Assembly: GCF_001613245.1 (NCBI RefSeq)
Contig: NZ_BDBZ01000001.1
Span: forward strand, 496,001-560,000
Direction of reading: 5' to 3'
DNA length: 64,000 nt
From: Nocardia speluncae NBRC 108251
GTDB taxonomy: Bacteria; Actinomycetota; Actinomycetes; Mycobacteriales; Mycobacteriaceae
Of this stretch, positions 54,618 to 64,000 are shown one piece after another. Position numbers and translations under genes: made by a program. How positions within the stretch are numbered: the stretch's first letter is position 1; the number at the start of each line of letters is the position of its first letter. Below the pieces are notes generated by a model. It was not told the DNA's origin. It ran no database searches and saw only the letters and a list, made by a program, of their open reading frames with translations.

Positions 54618-56240
54618 CTATCCGGATTCTCTGGGAGACGTCCCGCGGGTTCGAGTACCGGTTGCGACACCGCAAGACCCGGACTCCGGCCCCTTCCCGG
54701 TCGCGTCCACAACGTAGTCCCGTCGCCTGCCGCGGTACAGCAGGAACGGGCACACGATCGCGGCGGCGACGAGGATGAGCCCGCCGGTGACGGTGGCGGC
54801 GCCGAGTCCATCGACGAACGCGTGGCGGGCAAGCTCGGTGAGGTGGGCGGCGGGTTCGGCCGGCAGCTGCTCGGAGACACTCAGCGCGGCGCCGAGGCTG
54901 GAGCCGACGGCTTCGGCGGCCTCCGCAGGGAGGCCGGCGGGCCCCTGATCGAGGATCGTAGCCCGGTACACGGCCGTTCCGATCGATCCGAGAACGGCGA
55001 TGCCCAGAGCGGCACCGAGTTCAGTGGCGGTTTCCGAGAGCGCGGAAGCAGCGCCGGAACGGTCCGGGGGCGCGGCGCCGACCACCACGTCGGTGGCGAG
55101 GGTCATCATCGGCGCGATACCTGCGCCGATCAACGCCGAAGCAACAATGGCGTGGACCACACCGTCCCCGGCCGGAACACGGCTGAAGGCGAGCATGCCC
55201 CCGGCTGCCAGGACCGCTCCGGCTCCGAAGATCAGTGGATAGCCGAAGCGGGGCACAAGCAGGGACGCGAGTACCGCCATCCCACCGACGGACGCCACGA
55301 CCGGAAGTATCGCCAGCGCGGCAACGAGCGGTGAAAGACCCTCGACGAGTTGCAGATACTGGGCGCTGTAGAGCATCACTCCGACGAGTGAGAACATCGC
55401 CAGACCCGCGCCGAGGATCGCGCCGCTGAAACGTGGATCGGCGAAGAGGCCCGTGTCGACCAGTGGTGCGCGGAGGCGGCGCTGCCGAAGGAGGAATGCC
55501 ACCCCGGCAAGGAGACCGACAACCAGCGCGATCACCGCTTCCGGGGTGGGTGCGAGTTTTTCGGCAGTGGACTTTATCGCCCAGACAACCGGCAGGATGG
55601 CCGCGAACGACAGCAGCACGCTGGAGCCGTCCAAGCGTATCGGCGTAGGACTGCGGTACTCGGGGACGAGCCGGGGTGTGATCGCCAGCAAGAGCACGAT
55701 GACGGGCACGTTGACGAGAAATACCGAGCCCCACCAGAAAGCTTCGAGCAGCAGCCCGCCGAGGACGGGGCCGAGCGCGATACCTGCGGACAGACTGGCG
55801 GTCCACATGCCGATAGCTTTGGTGCGCTCTTCCGGGTCTGTGAACAGGTTCCGGATCAGTGACAGAGTCGAGGGCATGAGCGTCGCCCCACCGATGCCCA
55901 TCAGGGCTCTGGCCGCGACGAGCATCTCCGGGGTCGGCGCGAACGCCGCCAGTGCCGAGGCTGTACCGAACACGCCGGCACCGATCAGCAGCAGCCTGCG
56001 CCGACCGATCCGGTCGCCGATATTGCCCATGACAATGAGCAGACCCGCCAAGAGGAATCCGTAAGAGTCGAGAATCCACAGCGTCAGACCGGGGCCGGGG
56101 TTCAGTTCGTGGGTGATGGTGGGGATCGCGATGTGCAGGATCGTGATGTCCATCGAGGTGAGGATTACCGGCAGCGTGAGCACGGCAAGACCGAGCCATC
56201 GTGACCGCGGACCGGGCGGATGAGAGCGCGGATTCGACAT
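54618..56240 (-). CDS. MFS drug exporter, DHA2 (14-helix) family
   Basis: 540-residue proton-coupled exporter. Fourteen predicted helices; motif A appears as GNIGDRIGRRRLLLIG, motif C-like ALGPVLGGLLLEAF, and LDSYGFLLAGLLIVMG in helix 2. Closest known types are quaternary-compound and antibiotic exporters such as EmrB/SmvA/LfrA. The ATG at 56240 begins the protein; an upstream start at 56282 would overlap the operator. It is divergent from a TetR gene with two matching palindromes between, a classic inducible efflux pair. Confidence 0.93.
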   Translation of the reverse strand: MSNPRSHPPGPRSRWLGLAVLTLPVILTSMDITILHIAIPTITHELNPGPGLTLWILDSYGFLLAGLLIVMGNIGDRIGRRRLLLIGAGVFGTASALAAFAPTPEMLVAARALMGIGGATLMPSTLSLIRNLFTDPEERTKAIGMWTASLSAGIALGPVLGGLLLEAFWWGSVFLVNVPVIVLLLAITPRLVPEYRSPTPIRLDGSSVLLSFAAILPVVWAIKSTAEKLAPTPEAVIALVVGLLAGVAFLLRQRRLRAPLVDTGLFADPRFSGAILGAGLAMFSLVGVMLYSAQYLQLVEGLSPLVAALAILPVVASVGGMAVLASLLVPRFGYPLIFGAGAVLAAGGMLAFSRVPAGDGVVHAIVASALIGAGIAPMMTLATDVVVGAAPPDRSGAASALSETATELGAALGIAVLGSIGTAVYRATILDQGPAGLPAEAAEAVGSSLGAALSVSEQLPAEPAAHLTELARHAFVDGLGAATVTGGLILVAAAIVCPFLLYRGRRRDYVVDATGKGPESGSCGVATGTRTRGTSPRESG

Positions 56241-56259
56241 GGGAGGACTCCAGAAAGAC

Positions 56260-56305
56260 GTTGCGTATAACGTACGCAACACACGCTAGCGTATGAGATA
56301 CGCAA
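56260..56305. promoter_or_regulatory. Twin operators between exporter and TetR
   Basis: GTTGCGTA-TAACG-TACGCAAC (56260-56280) is a perfect inverted repeat. TAGCGTAT-GAG-ATACGCAA (56287-56305) is a related second site with one mismatch per arm pair. Both lie in the 94-base gap between the divergent genes and should bind the TetR repressor. Confidence 0.75.
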
Positions 56306-56334
56306 CGCGCTAGAGTCAGCCCGGAGGTGATCGC

Positions 56335-56991
56335 ATGAGTCCCCGAGTAGGGCCGTCCGGCCCGCTGTCACGCGAGAAAATCGTCACGGCCGCAATCGAG
56401 GTCGCAGACGAACTGGGCTTGGACGCGATGACGATGAAACGCGTCGCCGATCGCCTCGGTGCGGGTGTGATGTCGCTGTACCGGCATATAGCCGACAAGG
56501 AGCAGCTGATCGAGGCGATGGTCGACCAGATCACCGGGGAATACGACTACCCCACCCAGACGGGACTCGACTGGCGAGCAGCCATGCATGTTCTCGCCCG
56601 GCAGGATTGGACCGCGTTCCTCGATCACCCCTGGATGCTCACTGCTACCGCGACGGTGACACCACCATTCGGCACCGCCTCACTGACTGCCATGGAGTGG
56701 GCGTTGACAGCACTCGAAGAGCTGGAATTGGCCCCACATACGGCGGCGCGCGCGATCATGACCATCAACAACTACGTTCAGGGCAGCGCCCGCGTCTTCC
56801 TCGGCGGCACACAGGGCGAAGCCGGCGACGACCCCGGCAGCAACTGGCAGCACCGCCTCGCCGATATCGACCTCAGCGCATTTCCGCGCCTCCACCATCT
56901 CATCACCCAACCCCTCCCGGCGGGCGAGCGCGACCCGTTCGCCGACGGGCTCGATATCATCCTGGACGGCATAGCGGCCGACCACCCATGA
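56335..56991 (+). CDS. TetR family repressor of MFS exporter
   Basis: 218 residues. DNA-binding domain: REKIVTAAIEVADELGLDAM, then MKRVADRLGAGVMSLYRHIA. The C-terminal domain belongs to the TetR-class (TetR_C_1) ligand domains (AAMHVLARQDWTAFLDHPWM; ARAIMTINNYVQGSARVFL), usual for antibiotic-responsive repressors. AGGTGA precedes the ATG. It probably represses the exporter and itself until a drug-like ligand binds. Confidence 0.92.
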   Translation: MSPRVGPSGPLSREKIVTAAIEVADELGLDAMTMKRVADRLGAGVMSLYRHIADKEQLIEAMVDQITGEYDYPTQTGLDWRAAMHVLARQDWTAFLDHPWMLTATATVTPPFGTASLTAMEWALTALEELELAPHTAARAIMTINNYVQGSARVFLGGTQGEAGDDPGSNWQHRLADIDLSAFPRLHHLITQPLPAGERDPFADGLDIILDGIAADHP

Positions 56992-57425
56992 ACAAACGGC
57001 CTACCGAGAGCCACACCACCGCTCCGACGGGCCTGTGAGGTGACAGCGACAGGAGAGTTCGACGGACGACGCGACGGGTGGTGTGGCTTTGCTTTTCAAG
57101 GTCTGTCGCCGCTTTTCGTCGACGACGCGAGGGCAGCCTATCTGCCCGCGGGGCCGGCAGGCCGGAGTGCGCAACACACTTGCCGCCGCCACACCCCCCT
57201 CGTAAAATATGACTTTCCTCACATTTTATTGCTTGGGTGTCGGTCGGCGGCGCAGGTGGAGGTGGATCGCACCGACGCAGCTCGGCGCGACGGATTCGCG
57301 GTCGTACCGAGATCGCAGAACAAACAATGTGCGGGCGGCGGAATCAGTGATCGACCGCGTGTCCGCCTTCGGTCGCAACGAAGCGCCGGGCCGGAACGGG
57401 GGCACTGGTACCAAGGAGAACGGTC
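56992..57425. other. Gene-free stretch before cupin gene
   Basis: 434 bases without a convincing gene. It contains a long-range inverted repeat, GCCACACCACC (57010-57020) and GGTGGTGTGGC (57077-57087), possibly ending TetR transcription, and an AT-rich inverted repeat listed separately. Confidence 0.4.
57203..57228. promoter_or_regulatory. AT-rich inverted repeat upstream of cupin gene
   Basis: TAAAATATG (57203-57211) mirrors CACATTTTA (57220-57228), eight of nine pairs across eight bases. It stands out against the GC-rich background, 198 bases before the cupin start, and may be an operator or promoter element. Confidence 0.4.
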
Positions 57426-57788
57426 ATGTCCCGTTTGGTACGCAAGAACTTCGATTCACCCGAGGAAACTCGCCCCTTCGAAGCGGGCAAGGGGAAACTC
57501 GATCTGGTGAACCTCGACGCCGGCCCGGTAGGCCGTGCCGTCTTCGAGCCCGGCTGGCAGTGGTCGGAACATGTCAAACCGATCGCCGGTACCGAGAGCT
57601 GCCAGGCGCCCCATATGGGCTACTGCGTTTCGGGCCACCTGGCAGTGGCCATGGACGACGGCGAGAAACAGGAATACGGGCCCGGCGATTTCATGATCGT
57701 CCCGCCTGGGCACGACGCCTGGACCGTCGGCGACGAACCCTGCGTCATGATCGACTGGCAAGGGGTCGCCGACTACGCCAAGCGGTGA
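57426..57788 (+). CDS. Cupin domain protein
   Basis: 120-residue single-domain cupin. The beta-barrel motifs are PGWQWSEHVKPIAG (motif 1 region), HMGYCVSGHLAVAMDDGEKQ, and GPGDFMIVPPGHDAWTVGDE (motif 2). Metal ligands would be His residues in EHVKP and PHMGY. Function of these small cupins ranges from isomerase to ligand sensor; none can be assigned. GGAG is seen about eight bases before the ATG. Monocistronic, ended by a strong hairpin. Confidence 0.88.
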   Translation: MSRLVRKNFDSPEETRPFEAGKGKLDLVNLDAGPVGRAVFEPGWQWSEHVKPIAGTESCQAPHMGYCVSGHLAVAMDDGEKQEYGPGDFMIVPPGHDAWTVGDEPCVMIDWQGVADYAKR

Positions 57789-57791
57789 TCC

Positions 57792-57813
57792 CGGCCGAGC
57801 ACCGGCTCGGCCG
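57792..57813. terminator. Hairpin between cupin and CoA ligase genes
   Basis: CGGCCGAG (57792-57799) and CTCGGCCG (57806-57813) pair over six bases, just after the cupin stop and before the convergent CoA ligase stop; probably terminates both directions. Confidence 0.5.
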
Positions 57814-57892
57814 CCCGGCCGGAGAAGGCACCTGGCACCCGGCCCCCGGTGATGCACAGATCCCGTGACCGGTTTACCCGACCGGGCAGGAA

Positions 57893-59446
<1,554 letters not shown>

Positions 59447-59714
59447 AGCTCTCCTACCGATCGTGCGTACGCCGGTGAGACGAGTCCGCGGACCTTTCCG
59501 GCGATCCGACGATTGTCTCCTCACAACGCCGGGAACGGGACCGGAATTCTCATTGCGACCGCCGGCGGGTACGCGCCTCCGGTCACGTGCCGGCACGCAC
59601 AACATCCGGCAGGGGCGATGACTCGAGTACGCCAGCCGGTTCCCGTGACTTTGCCGCGACCATTTCGTAATCTAACAGTGATCTTGTCTCCGAGCGTTAC
59701 GAGTAGTCACCATC

Positions 59715-60368
59715 ATGCCTGGTCAACATCGCAAACCGGCCCGAACCCGGAAGGTCGCTCCGCTAGCTGGGAGCACGGTCGCGGCGACGGCCGTTATCGC
59801 ACTGTCGGTGCTGGCCCGGCCTGCCCCGAGTCCGCAACCCACCGCGGTGGCGGCGGATACGCAGGCAATACCCGCGGCCGGCCTGGGCGCCGCGTCGGAC
59901 ACCCCGCCGGCTCCGGCTCCGCCGTCGGCCGAGGCCGTCGCGGCAGTCGACAAGCCACGAGCACCGGCCAGGTATCTGAAACGCCACGCACCCCCGCCAC
60001 CTCCCCCGATCCCGTGTTCCACGGAGCTCGCCGGAGCACAGCCGCATGTGGCCCAGGTGGGCAACCTGATCGGCAAGACATTCGGCGTCGCCGATATCGG
60101 TGGCGCCAACGGCCGCTACGACGGCGAGCACGGCGCCGGCCTGGCGCTCGACTTCATGACCTCCGATCCCGCGAACGGCAATGCGATCGCCGACTTCGTT
60201 CTCGCCAACAAAGAACGTTTCGGCGTGTCCTACGTGATCTGGCAGCAGCAGTACAACGACGGCAGCGGATGGTCGTATATGGAAGACCGCGGGAGCCCGA
60301 CCCAGAACCACTACGACCATGTGCACGTCTCGTTCGATTCGACCGCCGATACCAGCGTGACCTGCTGA
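59715..60368 (+). CDS. Secreted protein with M15/ARB_07466-like C-terminal domain
   Basis: 217 residues. A signal or anchor helix (VAATAVIALSVLA, about 22-34) is followed by a Pro/Ala-rich linker and a C-terminal domain (about 100-217) with GLALDFM and NHYDHVHVSF, the zinc-site pattern of M15-type peptidases and ARB_07466-like proteins. A single disulfide may join CSTELAG to the last residue, Cys217. It probably acts on peptidoglycan outside the membrane. Start ATG at 59715, preceded by an AT-rich promoter-like stretch (TAATCT). Confidence 0.82.
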   Translation: MPGQHRKPARTRKVAPLAGSTVAATAVIALSVLARPAPSPQPTAVAADTQAIPAAGLGAASDTPPAPAPPSAEAVAAVDKPRAPARYLKRHAPPPPPPIPCSTELAGAQPHVAQVGNLIGKTFGVADIGGANGRYDGEHGAGLALDFMTSDPANGNAIADFVLANKERFGVSYVIWQQQYNDGSGWSYMEDRGSPTQNHYDHVHVSFDSTADTSVTC

Positions 60369-60418
60369 GCACTCCCGCTCCGGCCGCCGGCGCGAACATC
60401 GTCATACCGGTGCATCAC

Positions 60419-60446
60419 CGTTGCCCTCGGCGGGACGAGGGCAACG
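60419..60446 (+). terminator. Hairpin after secreted protein gene
   Basis: CGTTGCCCTC (60419-60428) and GAGGGCAACG (60437-60446) form a perfect 10-base stem with an eight-base loop, 50 bases after the stop codon. Confidence 0.6.
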
Positions 60447-60591
60447 TCCTCACCCGAGTTCGGCGAGCTTCACCGGAAGTTCGTCGGGTCGGCCTCCCGC
60501 CCGAGATACTCCATGTCGCTGCTGACTTGGTGTGTACTCCAGGTCGTAGCGTGTGATCGACGCGATCACCCACCCATTACGAGGGGATGAC

Positions 60592-61458
60592 ATGGAGCTC
60601 GGTTTTCACATACCGATTTTCGATATCGACGGCGGCACCGCCGCCATTGCCGGCGAGCTGGCGCGCGTGGGCGCGGCTGCGGAAGTCGCCGGGGCGAGCT
60701 GGTTGTCGTTCATGGACCATTTCTTCCAGATCGAGCCGACCGGGCTGCCCGCCGAGGCGAACATGCTGGAGGGCTACACCAGCTTGGGTTTCATGGCCGC
60801 GCACACCTCAACAATCGAACTCGGCCTGCTGGTGACCGGTGTGACCTACCGGCATCCCGGGCTGCTCGCCAAGATCGTCACCACGCTCGACGTGCTCTCC
60901 GGCGGCCGAGCGGCGCTCGGGATCGGCGCCGCCTGGTTCGAACGCGAGCATCACGGGCTCGGTGTGCCGTATCCGGGGGTCGGCGAACGGTTCGACCGGC
61001 TGGAGGAGACGCTGCGGATCTGCGCGCAGATGTGGGATCCGGACAACAACGGGCCCTTCGAGGGCCAGTACTACCAGCTGGCGGAGACCCTGTGCGCGCC
61101 GCAGCCGCTGCACCGTCCGAAGGTGCTCATCGGGGGCGGCGGTGAAAAGCGGACGCTGCGGCTGGTAGCCCGCTACGGCGACGCGTGCAACCTGTTCGCT
61201 TCCAGCACGGAAGAGGTCGCACACAAGCTCGATGTGCTGCGCCGCCATTGCGATGAGGTGGGCACCGATTACGAGCGGATCCGCAAAACCGTGCTGGGGG
61301 GTAGCCCGGATCCAGGCGCGCTCGACGATTTCGTGCGGCAGATGGCCGGTTACGCCGGCCTCGGGGTGCATACCGCCATTGTGATGCCGCCCGGTGGATC
61401 ACCGGCGACATGGGTAGACCGCGTGGCACCGGCTGTGCCGCGGCTCGCCGAGCTCTGA
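60592..61458 (+). CDS. LLM class F420-dependent oxidoreductase
   Basis: 288-residue luciferase-like monooxygenase family protein. ELGFHIPIF at the start, ASWLSFMDHFFQ, LGLLVTGVTYRHPGLLAKIV, TLDVLSGGRAALGIGAAW and VLIGGGGEKRTLRLVARY are typical of the F420-dependent actinobacterial subgroup. GAGGGG six bases upstream supports ATG 60592; the frame is open to 60553. It would reduce or oxidise an unknown substrate with F420. Monocistronic. Confidence 0.9.
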   Translation: MELGFHIPIFDIDGGTAAIAGELARVGAAAEVAGASWLSFMDHFFQIEPTGLPAEANMLEGYTSLGFMAAHTSTIELGLLVTGVTYRHPGLLAKIVTTLDVLSGGRAALGIGAAWFEREHHGLGVPYPGVGERFDRLEETLRICAQMWDPDNNGPFEGQYYQLAETLCAPQPLHRPKVLIGGGGEKRTLRLVARYGDACNLFASSTEEVAHKLDVLRRHCDEVGTDYERIRKTVLGGSPDPGALDDFVRQMAGYAGLGVHTAIVMPPGGSPATWVDRVAPAVPRLAEL

Positions 61459-61473
61459 CCGCAGTGGTCGTGG

Positions 61474-61671
61474 GTCAGAACCGGGATCGGCGGAATCCGC
61501 CTTCGGAATCGATGATCTGACCCACCACCCATCGGCCGTCGCCGGAGACCAGCCATTCGATGAGCCGCGCCGGATCGTCGGGTGTGCCGGCGCGGCCGCG
61601 GGGGAAGGCGTCATGGACCGCGTCGACGAGCGCCGGATCCAGGGCGGTGCCGGCTGCCGCCGTGACGGCGA
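61474..61671 (-). pseudogene. 3' remnant of an SDR gene
   Basis: Minus-strand codons ending with TGA at 61474 encode an SDR C-terminus: LDPALVDAVHDAFPRGRAG, then ARLIEWLVSGDGRWVVGQII and DSEGGFRRSRF. The sequence begins directly after the stop codon of the glycosidase-like gene (61673), without any N-terminal Rossmann half. It is therefore a truncated leftover, not an expressed enzyme. Confidence 0.65.
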
Positions 61672-61672
61672 G

Positions 61673-62737
61673 CTATCCGCTGCTGACCCGCAGGGGCACC
61701 GGCCGGGCGGGTACGGCGTCGGCGGCGAGGTCACGGAAGATGCCGTTACCGGGCGTGGTGCGGGACAGGGCGTCCGCGGCGAGAATCACCGCGGCGCCGG
61801 TCCAGGTGGTGCGTTCCACCGGCCAGCGTTTCCCGTCGGCGTAGACCAGGCCGGTCCAGTACGAGCCGTCGGTTTCGCGGAGGTGCTGCATATTCGCGAA
61901 CAGCTGGTGGGCGCGGTCGCGATCGCCGAGAGCGTCGAGGGACAGCACCAGTTCGCAGGTTTCCGCGCCGGTGACCCACGGACGGTCCGAGACGCAGCGG
62001 ATACCGATATTGCCGACCACGAACGTGTCCCAGCGTTCGGCGATCCGCGCCCGTCCGGCGGGACCGCGTAACGCACCACCGAGGACCGGGTAGTACCAGT
62101 CCATCGAGTACCGGTCTTTCGCGGTGAACAGCTCCGGATGCTCCTGTAACGCGGTGCCGAGCCTGGTCCGGGCCACTTCCCACTCCGGGTGCGGATCACC
62201 CAGGCAGCGTGCCGATTCCAGTGCGGCGCCCAGACTGTGGTACATGCTGGCCGAACCGGTAACCAGCGCTTCGGGCAGGATATCGGTGCCGTCGCGCAGC
62301 CAGTAGATCTCGCCCTGTTCGCCCTGGCAGTCGATGACGAGGTCGATGGCCGCGCGGACCACCGGCCACATTTCGGACGCGAAGGCGGTGTCACCGGTGG
62401 TTGCGAGGTAGTGCCAGAGGCCGGTGGCGATATAGGCGCAGAAGTTGACATCGGTGGCAGCGTTTTCGATCTCACCGTCGCGGAACTGCATCGGCCACGA
62501 CCCGTCGGGCCGCTGGGTGCGGGCCGACCAGGTGTAGGCGGCAACGGCTTCGTCGCGGAGCCCGGCCACGGTGAGCGCCATCGCGGATTCCACGTGGTCC
62601 CACGGGTCGGTGTGACCGCCGGAGAACCAGGGGATGGCGCCCGAAGGTTCCTGGTCGGCGGCGATGGATTGCGCGGTCTGCAGGCATTGGCGGCGGGTGA
62701 GGACCGAGGGTACCGACGGTAGCTCAACCGGCGGCAC
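61673..62737 (-). CDS. Six-hairpin glycosidase/prenyltransferase-like protein
   Basis: 354 residues with repeated alpha-helical hairpins of the (alpha/alpha)6 type: IAADQEPSGAIPWFSGGHTD, TDPWDHVESAMALTVAGLRD, RTQRPDGSWPMQF, and TDGSYWTGLVYADGKRWPVE. Such folds occur in glycoside hydrolases and in the prenyltransferase/squalene oxidase repeat family, under which homologues are usually named. The GTG at 62737 overlaps the methyltransferase gene by 14 bases, so the three-gene minus-strand set is one operon, likely modifying a cell-surface glycan or glycolipid. Catalytic residues are not certain. Confidence 0.75.
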   Translation of the reverse strand: MPPVELPSVPSVLTRRQCLQTAQSIAADQEPSGAIPWFSGGHTDPWDHVESAMALTVAGLRDEAVAAYTWSARTQRPDGSWPMQFRDGEIENAATDVNFCAYIATGLWHYLATTGDTAFASEMWPVVRAAIDLVIDCQGEQGEIYWLRDGTDILPEALVTGSASMYHSLGAALESARCLGDPHPEWEVARTRLGTALQEHPELFTAKDRYSMDWYYPVLGGALRGPAGRARIAERWDTFVVGNIGIRCVSDRPWVTGAETCELVLSLDALGDRDRAHQLFANMQHLRETDGSYWTGLVYADGKRWPVERTTWTGAAVILAADALSRTTPGNGIFRDLAADAVPARPVPLRVSSG

Positions 62738-63455
62738 GGGTCACCGCCGGTTTGCTGAAGTACAGGGCCACGCTCTTACCGATCAGTGGGTCGAGCGCCT
62801 TTTCCGCGGTCCGGGTGAGCAGCGGCTGTTTCATCATGTCCCACACCAGCATCCGATGATAGCCGCGCACCATCGGATGGTCGGGTTTCTGCACGCCGAC
62901 CGCACATTTGATCCACCAGTACGGCGAATGCAGGGCGTGCACATGGGTGCGATGGGTGTGCCGCAACCCGCGGGCGGTGATCTTGTCGCGGAGCTCGTCG
63001 GCCTTGTAGATGCGGATATGCCCACCCTCGTTGGCGTGGTATTCATCCGACAGCGCCCAGCACAGCCGTTCGGGCAGCCATCGTGGCACGGTGACCACCA
63101 GTTGTCCGCCCGGCCGCAGAACACGTACCAGTTCGGCGATCGCGGCGTCATCGGCGGGCACGTGTTCGAGAATCTCCGAAGCGATCACGACATCGAATTC
63201 GCCCGCCCCGTAGGGCAGATCGAGGGCGTTGCCTTCGACCGCTTCGGCCTTGGCGCCGGCCGGGGCCTCCCCCACCTGCGCCATGGCCTCGAACATGGTG
63301 GCGACATTCGCGAGTTCCGGTGCGTCCTGGTCGAAGGCGACCACATCGGCGCCGCGCCGGTAGGCCTCGAACGAATGCCGCCCGGCGCCGCAGCCCACAT
63401 CGATGACCCGGGTTCCGGGCCCGATTCCGGCGCGGTCGAAGTCGACGGTCAGCAC
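62724..63455 (-). CDS. SAM-dependent methyltransferase, class I
   Basis: 243 residues. Motif I RVIDVGCGAGRHSFEAYRRG (about 16-35), acidic loop VVAFDQDA, DLPYGAGEFDVVIASEILEH (motif II region) and LRPGGQLVVTVPRW (motif III). The C-terminal part (YWWIKCAVGVQKPDHPMVRG) is family-specific and may contact a lipid or sugar. GTG start at 63455 overlaps the upstream glycosyltransferase by seven bases. Probably methylates a sugar made by its operon partners. Confidence 0.9.
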   Translation of the reverse strand: MLTVDFDRAGIGPGTRVIDVGCGAGRHSFEAYRRGADVVAFDQDAPELANVATMFEAMAQVGEAPAGAKAEAVEGNALDLPYGAGEFDVVIASEILEHVPADDAAIAELVRVLRPGGQLVVTVPRWLPERLCWALSDEYHANEGGHIRIYKADELRDKITARGLRHTHRTHVHALHSPYWWIKCAVGVQKPDHPMVRGYHRMLVWDMMKQPLLTRTAEKALDPLIGKSVALYFSKPAVTRAAG

Positions 63456-64000
63456 GAGGCACCTCCGGCGGTGGTGAGCTGGGCGGATGCGCCGGTTCCC
63501 CGGTCGCCCACAACTCGCCCGGCGTGCCGGTCGATCGCGTTCTGGTACACCTGCACAGTCTGCGCGGCCACTGATTCCCAGCTGAATACGGAGACGGCGC
63601 GGTCGCGGCCGGCGGTCTGCATCCGCTGCCGGATCTGCGGAGAGTCGAGCAGACGGCCGATCACTTGTACCAAGGCCGCCGAATCACCGGGCTCGGTGAG
63701 TTCGGCACACACGCCGGGTTCGCCGACGACCTCCGGCAGGGCACCGGTGCGGCTGACCACCAGCGGAGTACCCGAGGCCATCGCTTCCACCGCAGGCAGC
63801 GAGAAGCCCTCGTACAGGGAGGGGATGCACGCGATTTCGGCGGAGGCGAGGAGTTCGGCGAGTTCGGTATCGGTCAGCCCGGCGCGGGCGGTGACGATAT
63901 CGGAGAGCCCGAGGTCGGCGATCTGTTTCTCGGTCGGTCCGTTCGGTTCCAGTTTCGCGACCAGCTGCAGCTCCACCTTGTGAGTCACCCGCAGCCGAGT
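63449..64000 (-). CDS. Glycosyltransferase family 4, C-terminal part (cut by window edge)
   Basis: The last 183 or so codons of a GT-B glycosyltransferase; the N-terminal acceptor domain is outside the window. The nucleotide-sugar site is clear in IPSLYEGFSLPAVEAMASGT, where the two Glu residues seven apart are the GT4 EX7E motif. It is the first visible gene of an overlapping operon with the methyltransferase and glycosidase-like genes, which suggests synthesis and tailoring of a glycan or glycolipid. Confidence 0.92.
   Translation of the reverse strand, partial: TRLRVTHKVELQLVAKLEPNGPTEKQIADLGLSDIVTARAGLTDTELAELLASAEIACIPSLYEGFSLPAVEAMASGTPLVVSRTGALPEVVGEPGVCAELTEPGDSAALVQVIGRLLDSPQIRQRMQTAGRDRAVSVFSWESVAAQTVQVYQNAIDRHAGRVVGDRGTGASAQLTTAGGASC

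Overview
The window is a high-GC actinobacterial chromosome segment. The gene content points to the Corynebacteriales, most likely Nocardia or a close relative; this is an inference from family content, not a database match. Pointers are a furA-katG pair, a CYP136-like P450, an F420-type luciferase-like oxidoreductase, a mycofactocin-type SDR, a single-chain acyl-CoA carboxylase, a mycobacterial-type Gre-factor homologue, and many TetR regulators facing the genes they probably control. No tRNA, rRNA, CRISPR array or intact transposase was seen.

Layout. 1-8.7 kb: katG (cut by the left edge), furA and a P450 on the minus strand, a divergent TetR, a type II NADH dehydrogenase-like flavoprotein, a secreted beta-lactamase-fold lipoprotein, a fatty acid desaturase, a phage-like amidase plus small membrane protein, and an XRE regulator. 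9.4-13.4 kb: SDR, LysR, a broken DUF2252 gene, and an NmrA/TetR pair sharing two palindromic operators. 13.8-22.2 kb: a complete polyol (mannitol/arabitol type) system with xylulokinase, long-chain polyol dehydrogenase, SorC/DeoR regulator and a binding protein-permease-permease-ATPase transporter. 23-30 kb: a TetR facing a TauD-type dioxygenase followed by a peptide-type ABC importer with a fused double ATPase; the set looks like uptake and oxidation of an organic sulfur compound.

30-45.1 kb is a catabolic region. A CoA ligase and a single-chain acyl-CoA carboxylase are translationally coupled on the minus strand. Two TetR genes follow, then a tightly overlapping plus-strand operon of a branched-chain amino acid-type ABC importer (five genes), a second CoA ligase and a mycofactocin-type SDR. 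A zinc alcohol dehydrogenase and its TetR close the block. The logic is import, CoA activation, oxidation and carboxylation of an unidentified acid or alcohol. A PucR regulator follows at 45.2 kb.

46.8-57.4 kb is the most accessory-looking part. It holds a structured leader (short ORF plus three strong hairpins) before a Gre-factor homologue, a frameshifted tyrosine recombinase, a protein with edema factor/ExoY-type nucleotidyl cyclase motifs, a P450 with an atypical I-helix, a GNAT remnant, an ARMT1-type DUF89 phosphatase, and a TetR-controlled MFS exporter. 57.4-64 kb holds a cupin, a third CoA ligase, a secreted M15-like wall hydrolase, an F420-type oxidoreductase, an SDR remnant, and an overlapping glycosyltransferase/methyltransferase/six-hairpin glycosidase-like operon running off the right edge.
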